Shown piece after piece: positions 16,773 to 24,961 of a DNA stretch of 59,418 nucleotides (its first letter is position 1; each line of letters starts with the position of its first letter). The DNA is taken from contig JAFRIR010000066.1 in assembly GCA_017432685.1 (NCBI GenBank), forward strand, positions 1-59,418. The letters are read 5' to 3'. The notes under the pieces are model-generated. The model was not told the DNA's origin. It saw only the letters and a list, made by a program, of their open reading frames with translations, and made no database searches. The position numbers and the translations under genes are program-made. This DNA is from Flexilinea sp. GTDB taxonomy: Bacteria; Chloroflexota; Anaerolineae; Anaerolineales; Anaerolineaceae.

Positions 16773-17801
16773 ATGAAGAAGTTGTTGGTTTGTCTCGCAG
16801 CACTCGTTATGCTGCTTTCTGTCTGCGGAATGGCCATGGCTCAGGATACTCTAGTCATTTACTCTGCCCGCAATGAACGTTTGAATAACATTGTTATTCC
16901 GGCTTTTGAAGAAGCTACCGGCATTAAGGTCGAAATGATCACCGGTTCCTCAGGTGAGGTCTTGCAGCGTGTAAAGGCTGAAGTAGAATCCGGCAACGTG
17001 ACTGTTGACATCCACTGGGCAGCTGATGAAACCATGCTTGCCGCCAATCGTGACCTGTTTGAAGTCTATGTTCCGACCGAAAATGACAAATTGATGCCTG
17101 CTTTCCAGAATGACGGCACCAACTGCTTCAACAGTGCCTATGCAGAACCGAACGTCATGATCGTCAACACCGATATGCTCAAAGAAATGGGCATTGAAGT
17201 GAACAGTTATGCAGACCTGGCCCAGCCGCAGCTCAAAGGCAAGATCATTTCCGCCGACCCGGCGAACTCTTCTTCCGCCTTCCAGTGCCTGATCGGTATG
17301 CTCTATGGTATGGGAGATGGAGACCCGATGAGCGACAAGGCCTGGGATTTCATTGATGAATTTCTTGTCAACCTCGATGGAAAGATCGCTTCTTCTTCAT
17401 CTCAGGTTTACAACGGTGTTGCCAACGGTGAATATGCAGTCGGTCTGAGCTATGAAGACCCCTGTGTTGAGCTGGAAGCCACCGGTGAACATCCGGTCAA
17501 AGTCGTTTACGCGACTGAGGGTGTGATTTTCCCGGGTGAATCCGTTCAGATCATCAAGAACGCTCCGCACATGGAAGCCGCCCAGAAGTTCGTTGACTTC
17601 GTCCTTTCTGAAGAATCCCAGAACGCGGTTGCCGCGGAACTAAACCTGCGCCCGCTGCGCATGGGTGTTCCGACCAATGCAAAGATGGTTCCCACCGATG
17701 AACTCAAACTGTTCGATGCCTATTCTGCCAAATACATCGCTGAAAACAAGCCGGCGATCGTTGCAAAATACCTCGACCATGTGGAAATGACACTTGAGTA
17801 A
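16773..17801 (+). CDS. Iron/phosphosugar-family ABC transporter binding protein (operon 1)
   Basis: This 342-residue extracytoplasmic solute-binding protein begins with a signal peptide of 23 residues cut after AMA, with no lipobox cysteine. The mature start TLVIYSARNERLNN and the later ADPANSSSAF and LSYEDPC are typical of the FbpA/AfuA/PhnS cluster. Members bind ferric iron, but relatives bind hexose phosphates or 2-aminoethylphosphonate, so the ligand is open. I place the start at ATG 16773 behind GGAGG (16763-16767); a longer in-frame reading from 16683 would bury the signal peptide. It is the first gene of a binding protein-ATPase-permease operon, with a 238-bp gap before the ATPase gene. 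Confidence 0.85.
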   Translation: MKKLLVCLAALVMLLSVCGMAMAQDTLVIYSARNERLNNIVIPAFEEATGIKVEMITGSSGEVLQRVKAEVESGNVTVDIHWAADETMLAANRDLFEVYVPTENDKLMPAFQNDGTNCFNSAYAEPNVMIVNTDMLKEMGIEVNSYADLAQPQLKGKIISADPANSSSAFQCLIGMLYGMGDGDPMSDKAWDFIDEFLVNLDGKIASSSSQVYNGVANGEYAVGLSYEDPCVELEATGEHPVKVVYATEGVIFPGESVQIIKNAPHMEAAQKFVDFVLSEESQNAVAAELNLRPLRMGVPTNAKMVPTDELKLFDAYSAKYIAENKPAIVAKYLDHVEMTLE

Positions 17802-17803
17802 TG

Positions 17804-17831
17804 TGTGGTCTGTGGTCGGTGGTCTGTGGTC
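17804..17831. repeat. Heptamer tandem array (TGTGGTC-type, four units)
   Basis: TGTGGTC, TGTGGTC, GGTGGTC and TGTGGTC run without a gap, starting two bases after the stop codon of the binding-protein gene. A similar array on the opposite strand closes the same gap at 17998-18025. Confidence 0.8.
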
Positions 17832-17997
17832 AGAGAGCAGAGTTCCTTTGTCCATCGTGATTATTTACAAAACCGGCTCATATAACACGTTGAAAATTCA
17901 AAAGTCATAAAGCAAAACGGGAAGTCCGAAGCTTGTTGCAGGGCTTCCTGTATTTTTCACAAATAGAATGTAATTCGGCGGTAAGCGAAATAAATTC

Positions 17998-18025
17998 GAT
18001 CACTGACCACCGATCACCGACCACC
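17998..18025. repeat. Heptamer tandem array (GATCACC/GACCACC, four units)
   Basis: GATCACT, GACCACC, GATCACC and GACCACC run without a gap and end three bases before the ribosome binding site AAAGGAGG of the ATPase gene. The units are the reverse complement type (GGTGGTC) of those at 17804-17831, so the gap is bracketed by inverted arrays that could pair in the transcript. Confidence 0.8.
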
Positions 18026-18039
18026 GTAAAGGAGGATAA

Positions 18040-19116
18040 ATGGGTGTTTCTATTGAAATCGATAATGTCACAAAGGCATACCAGAACACTGTAGTCATCG
18101 AGGGGCTTTCTGCAACGATCAAACCGGGAGAGTTTTTCACACTACTGGGACCATCCGGATGCGGAAAAACGACCTTATTGCGTATGATCATTGGCTTTAA
18201 CTCTATTGAAGCCGGTGAAATCCGGGTGGACGGGAAACGAATCAATGACATCCCGACAAACAAACGCAACATGGGGATGGTATTCCAGAATTATGCAGTC
18301 TTTCCACACATGAACGTACGCGACAATGTAGCGTATGGACTGAAGAACCGCGGTGTCGGTAAAAATGATCGATATCAAAAGGTCGATGATATTTTGAGGC
18401 TGGTCAAGATCGATCAGTATGCAAACCGTATGCCGGCACAGCTTTCCGGCGGACAGCAGCAGCGTGTGGCCCTGGCACGTGCCATCGTGATCGAACCGGA
18501 TGTACTGCTGATGGATGAGCCGCTCTCCAACCTGGATGCGAAATTGCGTGTGGAAATGCGCAACGTCATCAAACGCATCCAGCACGAAGTCGGCATCACT
18601 ACGGTCTATGTGACACATGACCAGGAAGAGGCTCTGGCGATATCTGATCGCATTGCCGTCATGAACGGCGGCGTGATCCAGCAGATCGGTACGCCGAAAT
18701 TCATCTATCAGCGCCCGGCCAATGAATTTGTCTCCGGGTTTATCGGCCTTTCCAATTTCATTGACGCATCTTACAAGGATGGTGTAATCGATTTCGGAAG
18801 CTTCTACCGGGTTCCGCTGAAACTGGCTGATAATGCAGGTTCCGAGATCCGTGTTGCGGTCCGTCCGGATGAGTTTATCATCCGGAAAAAGAGTGAACCG
18901 GGTATTCCGGCAACCATCAACTCCAGCGTGTTCCTTGGGATGACACTGCATTACTTTGCGTCTTTAGATAACGGTCAGGAAGTGGAGATCGTGGTTCCAA
19001 GTGATTTGAGTGACATCCTGCCGGATGGCGAAAAAGTATCTCTGCAGGTGGTACCTGAAAAGATCAATGTGTTTGACAGAAAGAGCAAAAATACGCTGAT
19101 TCCGGAAGGAGCGTAG
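18040..19116 (+). CDS. ABC transporter ATP-binding protein (operon 1)
   Basis: This 358-residue importer ATPase has Walker A GPSGCGKTT (residues 37-45), Q-loop VFQNYAVFPHMNV, signature LSGGQQQR (from residue 135), Walker B LLMDEP (about 158-163) with D-loop SNLD, and the switch histidine in YVTHDQEEA. After about residue 240 a TOBE-like domain follows, as in FbpC, PotA and MalK-type importers. It powers uptake by the permease encoded one base downstream. AAAGGAGG precedes ATG 18040. The long gap from the binding-protein gene, bracketed by heptamer arrays, may set a lower expression level for the ATPase and permease than for the binding protein. Confidence 0.93.
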   Translation: MGVSIEIDNVTKAYQNTVVIEGLSATIKPGEFFTLLGPSGCGKTTLLRMIIGFNSIEAGEIRVDGKRINDIPTNKRNMGMVFQNYAVFPHMNVRDNVAYGLKNRGVGKNDRYQKVDDILRLVKIDQYANRMPAQLSGGQQQRVALARAIVIEPDVLLMDEPLSNLDAKLRVEMRNVIKRIQHEVGITTVYVTHDQEEALAISDRIAVMNGGVIQQIGTPKFIYQRPANEFVSGFIGLSNFIDASYKDGVIDFGSFYRVPLKLADNAGSEIRVAVRPDEFIIRKKSEPGIPATINSSVFLGMTLHYFASLDNGQEVEIVVPSDLSDILPDGEKVSLQVVPEKINVFDRKSKNTLIPEGA

Positions 19117-19117
19117 T

Positions 19118-20773
19118 ATGCAGGACAAAAAACAATCTCCGATCTGGACCTTCCTGGCATTGGCGATTCTGGCGCTGTTCCTGATTTTCGTCGTCTATCC
19201 GCTGGCGCTGGTCCTCTATAAAAGTGTTGTCGATCCGGGATCCGGTTCGATCACCTTTGCCAATTTCACCCGCTTCTTCTCGCGGAAATATTATACCAAC
19301 ACGCTGCTGAATTCCTTCAAGGTCACGACAGTAGTAACGTTGATCTGCGCTTTTCTGGGCTTGGTGATGGCGTACATCATCAAGCAGTACAACATCAAAG
19401 GCAGCAGCGCACTCAACATTGCTATCGTGCTGAGTTACCTGAGCCCTCCGTTCATTGGCGCTTATTCCTGGATCCAGCTGCTGGGTCGAAAGGGTCTGTT
19501 CACCAAAGCGATCAACAACCTGTTCGGTATCCAATTTGAAGGGATCTATGGGTTCTGGGGTATTGTGCTGGTCTTTTCACTCCAGTCTTTCCCTCTCGTT
19601 TATATGTATGTCTCGGGAGCTTTGGAAAACCTGGACAACTCCCTGAATGAAGCTGCGGAGTCTCTGGGCGCCAATAACTTTCAACGGGTCACCGGGATCA
19701 TCCTGCCGCTGGTACTGCCGACCGTGCTGGCCTCCTCCCTGCTGGTTTTCATGCGGGTTTTCTCTGATTTCGGTACACCGATGCTGATCGGTGAAGGCTA
19801 CCGCACTTATCCTGTGGTGCTGTATAACCAGTTTATGGGTGAGGTGACCAATGACTCGAACTTTGCGGCAGCCTTGTGCGTGATCATCATGCTCATCACG
19901 CTGGTTTTCTTCTTCCTGCAGCGCTGGATCGCAGCCCGGCATTCTTATTCCATGTCTGCGCTCAAGCCGATGCAGCCACGGACGCTGCGTACATTGCCGA
20001 ACATCCTGTGTCATGTCTTTGTTTATCTGGTCGTTCTGCTGGCAATGCTGCCGCAGCTGACAGTTATTGTGACTTCCTTCCTGAAGGAGTCCACTCCGGG
20101 TATTTTCACCAACGAACTTTCGCTGGTGAACTACCGCACGATTTTCTCGAAGAATCCACTGGTGATTCCGAACACTTATATCTTCGGTCTGTGCGCAATC
20201 GTTTTAGTGATCACCTTTGGTGTGCTGATCGCTTATCTGGCGGTGCGGCGCAAATCCGTGATCACAGAGACTGTGGACACGCTAACCATGCTGCCTTACA
20301 TCATCCCGGGTTCAGTGCTTGGTATCTGCTTCCTTTATGCTTTCGCAAAAGCCCCGCTGGCTTTAACGGGTACGGCAGCCATCATCATCATTGCGCTGAC
20401 CGTTCGGCGAATGCCCTACACCATCCGATCTTCAACGGCAATCATCAGCCAGATCAGCCCTTCCATTGAAGAAGCAGCAATCTCGCTGGGTTCCGGTGAA
20501 GTGAAGGCTTTCTGGGATGTCACGCTGCCGATGATGATGCCTGGAGTGATCTCCGGTGCCATCATGAGTTGGGTCACTGTCATCAGTGAACTGTCTTCAT
20601 CAATCATGCTATACCGGGCCAGTACGCAGACATTGACTGTTTCCGTTTATACGGAAGTCATCCGCGACTGTTTTGGCAACGCGGCTGCATATTCTACTGT
20701 TCTTACAGTTACCTCGGTCCTCTCCATGCTGCTCTTCTTTAAACTCACCGGCAAACGCAGTATGAGTGTATAA
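19118..20773 (+). CDS. ABC transporter permease, fused two-domain FbpB type (operon 1)
   Basis: This 551-residue inner-membrane protein has about twelve transmembrane segments in two halves. Each half has an ATPase-contact loop: EAAESLGANNFQRVTGIILP in the first and EAAISLGSGEVKAFWDVTLP in the second. That fused arrangement is standard for the iron/thiamine/phosphonate importer group (FbpB, AfuB). It starts one base after the ATPase stop, with AAGGAG inside the end of that gene, so translation is probably coupled. A strong terminator follows. Paralogue in this window: the permease at 26159-27991. Confidence 0.92.
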   Translation: MQDKKQSPIWTFLALAILALFLIFVVYPLALVLYKSVVDPGSGSITFANFTRFFSRKYYTNTLLNSFKVTTVVTLICAFLGLVMAYIIKQYNIKGSSALNIAIVLSYLSPPFIGAYSWIQLLGRKGLFTKAINNLFGIQFEGIYGFWGIVLVFSLQSFPLVYMYVSGALENLDNSLNEAAESLGANNFQRVTGIILPLVLPTVLASSLLVFMRVFSDFGTPMLIGEGYRTYPVVLYNQFMGEVTNDSNFAAALCVIIMLITLVFFFLQRWIAARHSYSMSALKPMQPRTLRTLPNILCHVFVYLVVLLAMLPQLTVIVTSFLKESTPGIFTNELSLVNYRTIFSKNPLVIPNTYIFGLCAIVLVITFGVLIAYLAVRRKSVITETVDTLTMLPYIIPGSVLGICFLYAFAKAPLALTGTAAIIIIALTVRRMPYTIRSSTAIISQISPSIEEAAISLGSGEVKAFWDVTLPMMMPGVISGAIMSWVTVISELSSSIMLYRASTQTLTVSVYTEVIRDCFGNAAAYSTVLTVTSVLSMLLFFKLTGKRSMSV

Positions 20774-20796
20774 CGAAAAAAGAATAATTCATAATA

Positions 20797-20834
20797 AAAG
20801 GCCGATGTTATTTTGGAAAGATCGGCCTTTTTTT
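20797..20834 (+). terminator. Terminator of ABC operon 1
   Basis: AAAGGCCGAT at 20797-20806 pairs perfectly with ATCGGCCTTT at 20821-20830, and the T-run continues to 20834. It stands 23 bp after the permease stop and probably also works for the opposite strand. Confidence 0.88.
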
Positions 20835-20863
20835 GCATAAAATCATTAGACAGTTGGATTAAG

Positions 20864-21586
20864 TCATGAATTCGTGGATCCACCATTATCTTCCGGCAAT
20901 TTCCATAAATATAGACAATAAAATATCGCCACAATGATCGTCACAACAACATATAGCCAATTTCCCATATGAGAATCGACAGCAAATTTTGAGAATGCAT
21001 CGATCAGCCCATGCGAAAGAATGCAGGGCAGCAGGCTTCCGCATTTATAGAATACCATGGTAACAAGAAAACCCCAGCTGACTGCAAAGATGATCTGGAT
21101 AAAGGTCTCAATACTTGCCTGTCCGGTGAACAGATTGAGAATATGTCCCAATCCAAAGGTAACCGATGAAATTATGATGGACTTCACGATTCCGTTTTTT
21201 GAAATAAGCGCTTTGAATAAAAATCCCCTGAAAATCAGTTCTTCTACATAGCCTACAAGCAGCATGGAAACCACCGCAAAAACCTGTGCCAAACCTTTAT
21301 AGACAGGAGAAATCCCGTTCCACAGATTGCCCGTTGTGATGATCCACATCGGGATAAAGTAAAGATATCGCCTTGTATTTGCCGGCCATCCCTTGAGACC
21401 GTATTTCCCTTCCAGTTGATTCTTTTTTACGAATACAGCAGCCGATAACGCAAAAATAAGCAGCGCCAGCAGCATCCATGGACTCTCATCCCCGAATTCA
21501 TCCCGAACCGGAGCCAGCACGAGACAGTAAATAAATATCCAGATCAGAGCAAAAAGGAGTTCATTCTTCTCATAGAGTTTTTTCAT
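20864..21586 (-). CDS. CPBP-family intramembrane metalloprotease
   Basis: This 240-residue membrane protein has about seven hydrophobic segments and the CAAX-protease/bacteriocin-processing (CPBP, Abi) motifs: EELIFRG at residues 115-121 (paired glutamates and arginine), FGLGH with His148, and a late SHGLIDAF histidine. These residues form the metal site of Rce1-like intramembrane proteases. In bacteria such proteins often give immunity to self-made peptides or process signals, but the function of this one is unknown. Its start overlaps the end of the TetR-type regulator gene by 17 bp, so the two are co-transcribed and probably functionally linked. Confidence 0.85.
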   Translation of the reverse strand: MKKLYEKNELLFALIWIFIYCLVLAPVRDEFGDESPWMLLALLIFALSAAVFVKKNQLEGKYGLKGWPANTRRYLYFIPMWIITTGNLWNGISPVYKGLAQVFAVVSMLLVGYVEELIFRGFLFKALISKNGIVKSIIISSVTFGLGHILNLFTGQASIETFIQIIFAVSWGFLVTMVFYKCGSLLPCILSHGLIDAFSKFAVDSHMGNWLYVVVTIIVAIFYCLYLWKLPEDNGGSTNS

Positions 21587-22151
21587 CCGCTTTTCCTTTC
21601 CGGAAAGCTGTCATTCCAAAGAAAACATTTTCCAACATTTTTACACATTTCTTCTCATCGAAGTCCATAGCGTTATTGGCAAGCAGACTGGCAAGTCCGT
21701 GAACCACACAGAAAAAAGTCAGGAACATTTCCCGTGCTGTATCTTCACTGCATTGAAGGCCTCCTGCTATAACGTCAAGAACACCGGATAAGTTCGGATC
21801 ACTTATAAGTGCAGCTACGTCCATCCCGCCAAATTTGTTTGTCTGAAATAGAAAGCGAAACAGGTTCTTTTCTTCATGTCCAAATCGAACATAATTCATT
21901 CCAAGCGCAAGCATGGGATTTTCATCCATTTCTTTTGGCTTGATGTAAGCCGTATGAAAGTCATCGGCAATTTCATAAGCAGCTGCCCGAATCTCGTCAA
22001 CAGTTTTAAAGTTATAAAGCACAGGCTGTGTGGAACATCCAAGATGTTCTGCGATCGACCTTGCATTCAGCGCCTCGTGCCCAACGGCTCTGATGAGCTC
22101 AAATGCGGCTTGTGCTACCATTTCTTTTGTAATCTTTATCTTTGGCGCCAT
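21570..22151 (-). CDS. TetR/AcrR-family transcriptional regulator
   Basis: This 193-residue protein begins with a TetR-type helix-turn-helix (about residues 8-55): ITKEMVAQAAFELIRAVG, then LNARSIAEHLGCSTQPVLYNF. This is followed by an all-helical ligand domain. The downstream CPBP protease gene overlaps its 3' end, so it presumably controls that gene and itself. A perfect 12-bp palindrome TGTTATATAACA lies 22 bp upstream of its start and is a candidate operator. The inducing ligand cannot be guessed from the divergent C-terminal domain. Confidence 0.87.
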   Translation of the reverse strand: MAPKIKITKEMVAQAAFELIRAVGHEALNARSIAEHLGCSTQPVLYNFKTVDEIRAAAYEIADDFHTAYIKPKEMDENPMLALGMNYVRFGHEEKNLFRFLFQTNKFGGMDVAALISDPNLSGVLDVIAGGLQCSEDTAREMFLTFFCVVHGLASLLANNAMDFDEKKCVKMLENVFFGMTAFRKGKADEKTL

Positions 22152-22172
22152 CTGACCTTCTTATATTACTAC

Positions 22173-22184
22173 TGTTATATAACA
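22173..22184. promoter_or_regulatory. Candidate operator of the TetR-type regulator
   Basis: TGTTATATAACA is a perfect palindrome in the AT-rich leader just upstream of the regulator start at 22151, placed where an autorepressor would cover the promoter. Confidence 0.4.
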
Positions 22185-22238
22185 TGCATTATACTTTAAA
22201 TGATATTTTGGTCAAGGAGAATTAATAATTATTTACAA

Positions 22239-22267
22239 GAAAAAACTGCACCATATCCGGTACAGTT
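22239..22267 (-). terminator. Terminator behind HAD protein 4 (leftward)
   Basis: On the minus strand AACTGTACC (from 22267) pairs with GGTGCAGTT (to 22244), with one mismatch and a six-base loop, and is followed by TTTTTTCTT. It closes the leftward unit of the ABC importer, membrane protein and HAD protein 4. Confidence 0.7.
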
Positions 22268-22348
22268 CAAAATAAGAGCTATGAGAAATTTAACTGAATG
22301 ATTTGGAAACATCAAAAACAGTTTCTCTCCTGCTTTTCATGTTTACTC

Positions 22349-23095
22349 TCATTCTTGTTCCGTTTTCAGTATCGTGTAGACTTCATAGATATCCGAAATC
22401 GTGTGAGTCGGTTTTTCCTCATAGGTTCCGACATCCTTAAGTGCAGTCAGCTGGGAATGGATGTGAAACGTTTTACCAAATCCGGCTCGAGTAGCTCCGA
22501 CAATATCACGGGAATAGGTATCGCCCACATAGGCACAATTTTCAGGTTTAGAGCGCATCTGATAAATTGAAACCTTGAAGATGTTGCCATCCGGCTTTCG
22601 GTAACCGGTCACTGAAGAAAGTGTCACATCCCGGAAATAATCCCGTATGCCATAATCCTCAAGAATCTGAAACACCTGATAGAGACTGGCGGTGTTTGAA
22701 ATAATGCCAAGTTTAATTCCCATGCCCATTAGCCCATCAAGCATCTCCTTCACCCGGGGACGAAGGGCTCGATGATAATGGGAGACTTCATACATATACG
22801 CAAGTTCTTCGGCAAAGGGTTTCACCTGCTCAAAGTTCAAACCAAAGCGGGGCATGACATAATTTCCCCAAATCTCTTCCGGTTTCAGTTCTCGGTCATC
22901 ACTGTCACGCTGTTTCCCGTAAGCGTCCCACCCTTCCTGCAGCAATTGAACAGCAGTTTCAACGTCTGCATCCAGTTTATATCCATGCTTTTCCGTAATT
23001 TTTAACATCTTTTCGGCAGCCTCACTGCGACTGGTGCTGTCAACAAAGATATCTTCCAGTGTTCCGCCCATATCAAACAAAACCGTATCAATCAT
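22349..23095 (-). CDS. HAD-family hydrolase (HAD 4)
   Basis: This 248-residue HAD-superfamily protein has motif I FDMGGTL (nucleophile Asp, second Asp replaced by Gly), motif II in IISNTAS, motif III lysine in GYRKPDGNIF, and motif IV GDTYSRDI. Between motifs I and II lies a helical cap of about 90 residues. It probably dephosphorylates a small phosphorylated metabolite. I start it at ATG 23095, six bases after GCGGAGG; this ATG lies in ATGATTGA, so it overlaps the stop of the upstream membrane-protein gene. It shares motif style with the three HAD proteins at 29685-31953, which suggests a common origin and related substrates. Confidence 0.88.
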   Translation of the reverse strand: MIDTVLFDMGGTLEDIFVDSTSRSEAAEKMLKITEKHGYKLDADVETAVQLLQEGWDAYGKQRDSDDRELKPEEIWGNYVMPRFGLNFEQVKPFAEELAYMYEVSHYHRALRPRVKEMLDGLMGMGIKLGIISNTASLYQVFQILEDYGIRDYFRDVTLSSVTGYRKPDGNIFKVSIYQMRSKPENCAYVGDTYSRDIVGATRAGFGKTFHIHSQLTALKDVGTYEEKPTHTISDIYEVYTILKTEQE

Positions 23096-23576
23096 AATCC
23101 TCCGCTTTATCATCGAGTCCTTCAGATTTTTTCCATATATACCAGGCTGAACCGCCTCCTAACAACAGCGGAACAGGCACCATAATCACAAACAAACGCA
23201 GGAAAATCGAAAGCGCATCCCGATCATCCTTCAGCATAACACACATCGCGATCAGGAACACCAGTGCAAAAATTGCCAGATAGACATATCCCAGAAAAGC
23301 CGGCTTCTTAGTACCGGTTAATTTCATAAGGAAAAGGCAAACTATTGCACCTGCCAGCCCTGGGACAAACGCTCCAATCATATCCGAAAGCCAGATTGGA
23401 AGTCCATCTGTGATCGGCGCCAGCACATCAACCAGCAGGTAATAGGCAGCACCGTAGACAACGAGATAAAAAGCGGCAAAAGTGATGCTATATGCAAATG
23501 CACCGCTTTTCATCTTTCCGTCTCTGGTGAAACGGAAAAATTCTTTAAATTCGAGCTTGTCCTGTTTATCGCTCAT
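23088..23576 (-). CDS. Small integral membrane protein of unknown function
   Basis: Read from ATG 23576 this is 162 residues: a short polar N-terminus (MSDKQDKLEFKEFFRF), four hydrophobic segments (about residues 26-50, 58-85, 92-112 and 122-148), and a short acidic tail (DDKAEDYD). An in-frame ATG at 23615 would extend it by 13 residues but falls inside a strong hairpin. I do not recognise a family. Its gene sits between the ABC binding protein of operon 2 and HAD protein 4 and overlaps the latter by eight bases, so it is probably co-translated with that enzyme. Confidence 0.65.
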   Translation of the reverse strand: MSDKQDKLEFKEFFRFTRDGKMKSGAFAYSITFAAFYLVVYGAAYYLLVDVLAPITDGLPIWLSDMIGAFVPGLAGAIVCLFLMKLTGTKKPAFLGYVYLAIFALVFLIAMCVMLKDDRDALSIFLRLFVIMVPVPLLLGGGSAWYIWKKSEGLDDKAEDYD

Positions 23577-23602
23577 TGTCTGTATTGCTGTAAATGAAAG
23601 AT

Positions 23603-23664
23603 GCACACAGGGCACAGCCCATCAGATCCGTTTTTGCGGCAGCCTTGGAACAGTCCCTGTGTGC
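23603..23664. repeat. Structured hairpin, copy 1 (CACACA...TGTGTG type)
   Basis: GCACACAGGG (23603-23612) and CCCTGTGTGC (23655-23664) form a perfect 10-bp stem around a 42-base loop that contains ACAGCCC. No T-run follows on either strand. A similar element stands at 33495-33560. Confidence 0.55.
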
Positions 23665-23683
23665 TTCAAGTTAAATATAGTCC

Positions 23684-24874
23684 TTATTTATTCGGGCTCA
23701 TATCGTGCCAGTAAGTCCAAAAGTCAGAGACATCCAGATAATTGTCATAGATGCCTTCCATGTTAAGCGGCACAGTTCCGCTGTCAGCCAGGCTGAAGGG
23801 ATTCTTCTTGTTGAAATAATCATCACGGACAGACCAGGCGCCTTCCTTCATGACTTTCTTATAGCCTTCACCGGATCCATCTTCACCACCCATCATATAG
23901 CGTACAAAGAAGCGGGCAAGAGCCGGATTGTCGGAACCGGGGACAATAAATGAATAATTGGTGTTCTGACCTGAAACATAGGGCGCAAGTTCCGTCACCC
24001 AGGCGATCGGCCAGCCGTTGTCATCGCGGTTCCCGATCTTACCACCGGAAGCTAATCCGAGAACAGGATTTTCAGCTGTAGAATTGGCAACGGCCTCAAC
24101 GATTTCATCACCGTCACCAATGAAGGTCATCTTCAACTGAGAAAGGCGGTAGAGATATTCATAACCGGCATTGTTCTCTTCAAAGCCGAGGTCATCCGGG
24201 TAGGTATATTCAATCGGTTCACCGTATTTTTCTTCATAGGCAGCTTCCAGATCTTCCGGCTGGGAGACAAAGTGGCTGAACAGCGCAAGATATGTGGATT
24301 CAGAACCGATTTCTTTGGAATAAAGGTCATATTTCTGATTGCCGTTTTCATCCAGTTCGATGATATCCCACCAGTTATTCACCGGTGCGCCATCCGGAAA
24401 TGCATCTGTGTTGTAATACCAGAATGCTAAAGAAGTATAGAATGGCATACCATAGGTCAGCAGGCTGGGATCAATATGGGCGCAGATATCTTCCGGATAG
24501 TAAGCTTCCAAATATTTGCCATAATAGTTGAATGCAATATCTCCACGGGCATCGGCATCCTGAATCAGGTCAGCAATAATGTTTCCTGAGTCCACTTCGG
24601 TAACAACCTTCGTGATTCCTTCACCTCCATCCAAATCATAGACCTCAACGGTGAATTCAGGATACTCTTCCGCAAATGCATCAGCGATTTTGGACATTTT
24701 GCTGGTGGTTGAATAGACAACAAGCTTGCCGCCTTCGGCTTTTGCAAGTTCCAGGAGCTCATCCCCGGACATCGCGTTATATTCCGCATTGGTCGGAACG
24801 TCGATCGCGGCTGCGGTAAGAACCGTTGACAAAACCATTGTCAACACCATCAGATAAACAAAAATTTTCTTCAT
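23684..24874 (-). CDS. Iron/phosphosugar-family ABC transporter binding protein (operon 2)
   Basis: This 396-residue solute-binding protein has a 23-residue signal peptide cut after TAAA and no lipobox. The mature protein starts with an unusual insert (IDVPTNAEYNAMSGDELLELAKAEG, here residues 24-48) before the core GKLVVYSTTSKMSKIADAF, which belongs to the same type as ferric-iron and hexose-phosphate binding proteins. The start at ATG 24874 follows GAAAGGAAA; a longer reading to 24919 adds residues before the signal peptide. It is the last gene of a permease-ATPase-binding protein operon, the reverse of operon 1. Because this operon shares its operator with phosphatase genes, a phosphorylated ligand seems more likely than iron; this is inference. 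Confidence 0.85.
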   Translation of the reverse strand: MKKIFVYLMVLTMVLSTVLTAAAIDVPTNAEYNAMSGDELLELAKAEGGKLVVYSTTSKMSKIADAFAEEYPEFTVEVYDLDGGEGITKVVTEVDSGNIIADLIQDADARGDIAFNYYGKYLEAYYPEDICAHIDPSLLTYGMPFYTSLAFWYYNTDAFPDGAPVNNWWDIIELDENGNQKYDLYSKEIGSESTYLALFSHFVSQPEDLEAAYEEKYGEPIEYTYPDDLGFEENNAGYEYLYRLSQLKMTFIGDGDEIVEAVANSTAENPVLGLASGGKIGNRDDNGWPIAWVTELAPYVSGQNTNYSFIVPGSDNPALARFFVRYMMGGEDGSGEGYKKVMKEGAWSVRDDYFNKKNPFSLADSGTVPLNMEGIYDNYLDVSDFWTYWHDMSPNK

Positions 24875-24961
24875 GATTTTCCTTTCATTTGTTTTATGCT
24901 GATATATGATCAGCTGCAATACATTTACTATATTGTATCATCTGTATCCGTCAAAAAATAA

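Noticed and set aside
23088-23615. Longer start of the small membrane protein at 23615
   Set aside because: It would place the start inside a 10-bp hairpin and adds a Cys/His-containing stretch with no ribosome binding site; ATG 23576 is preferred, though weakly.
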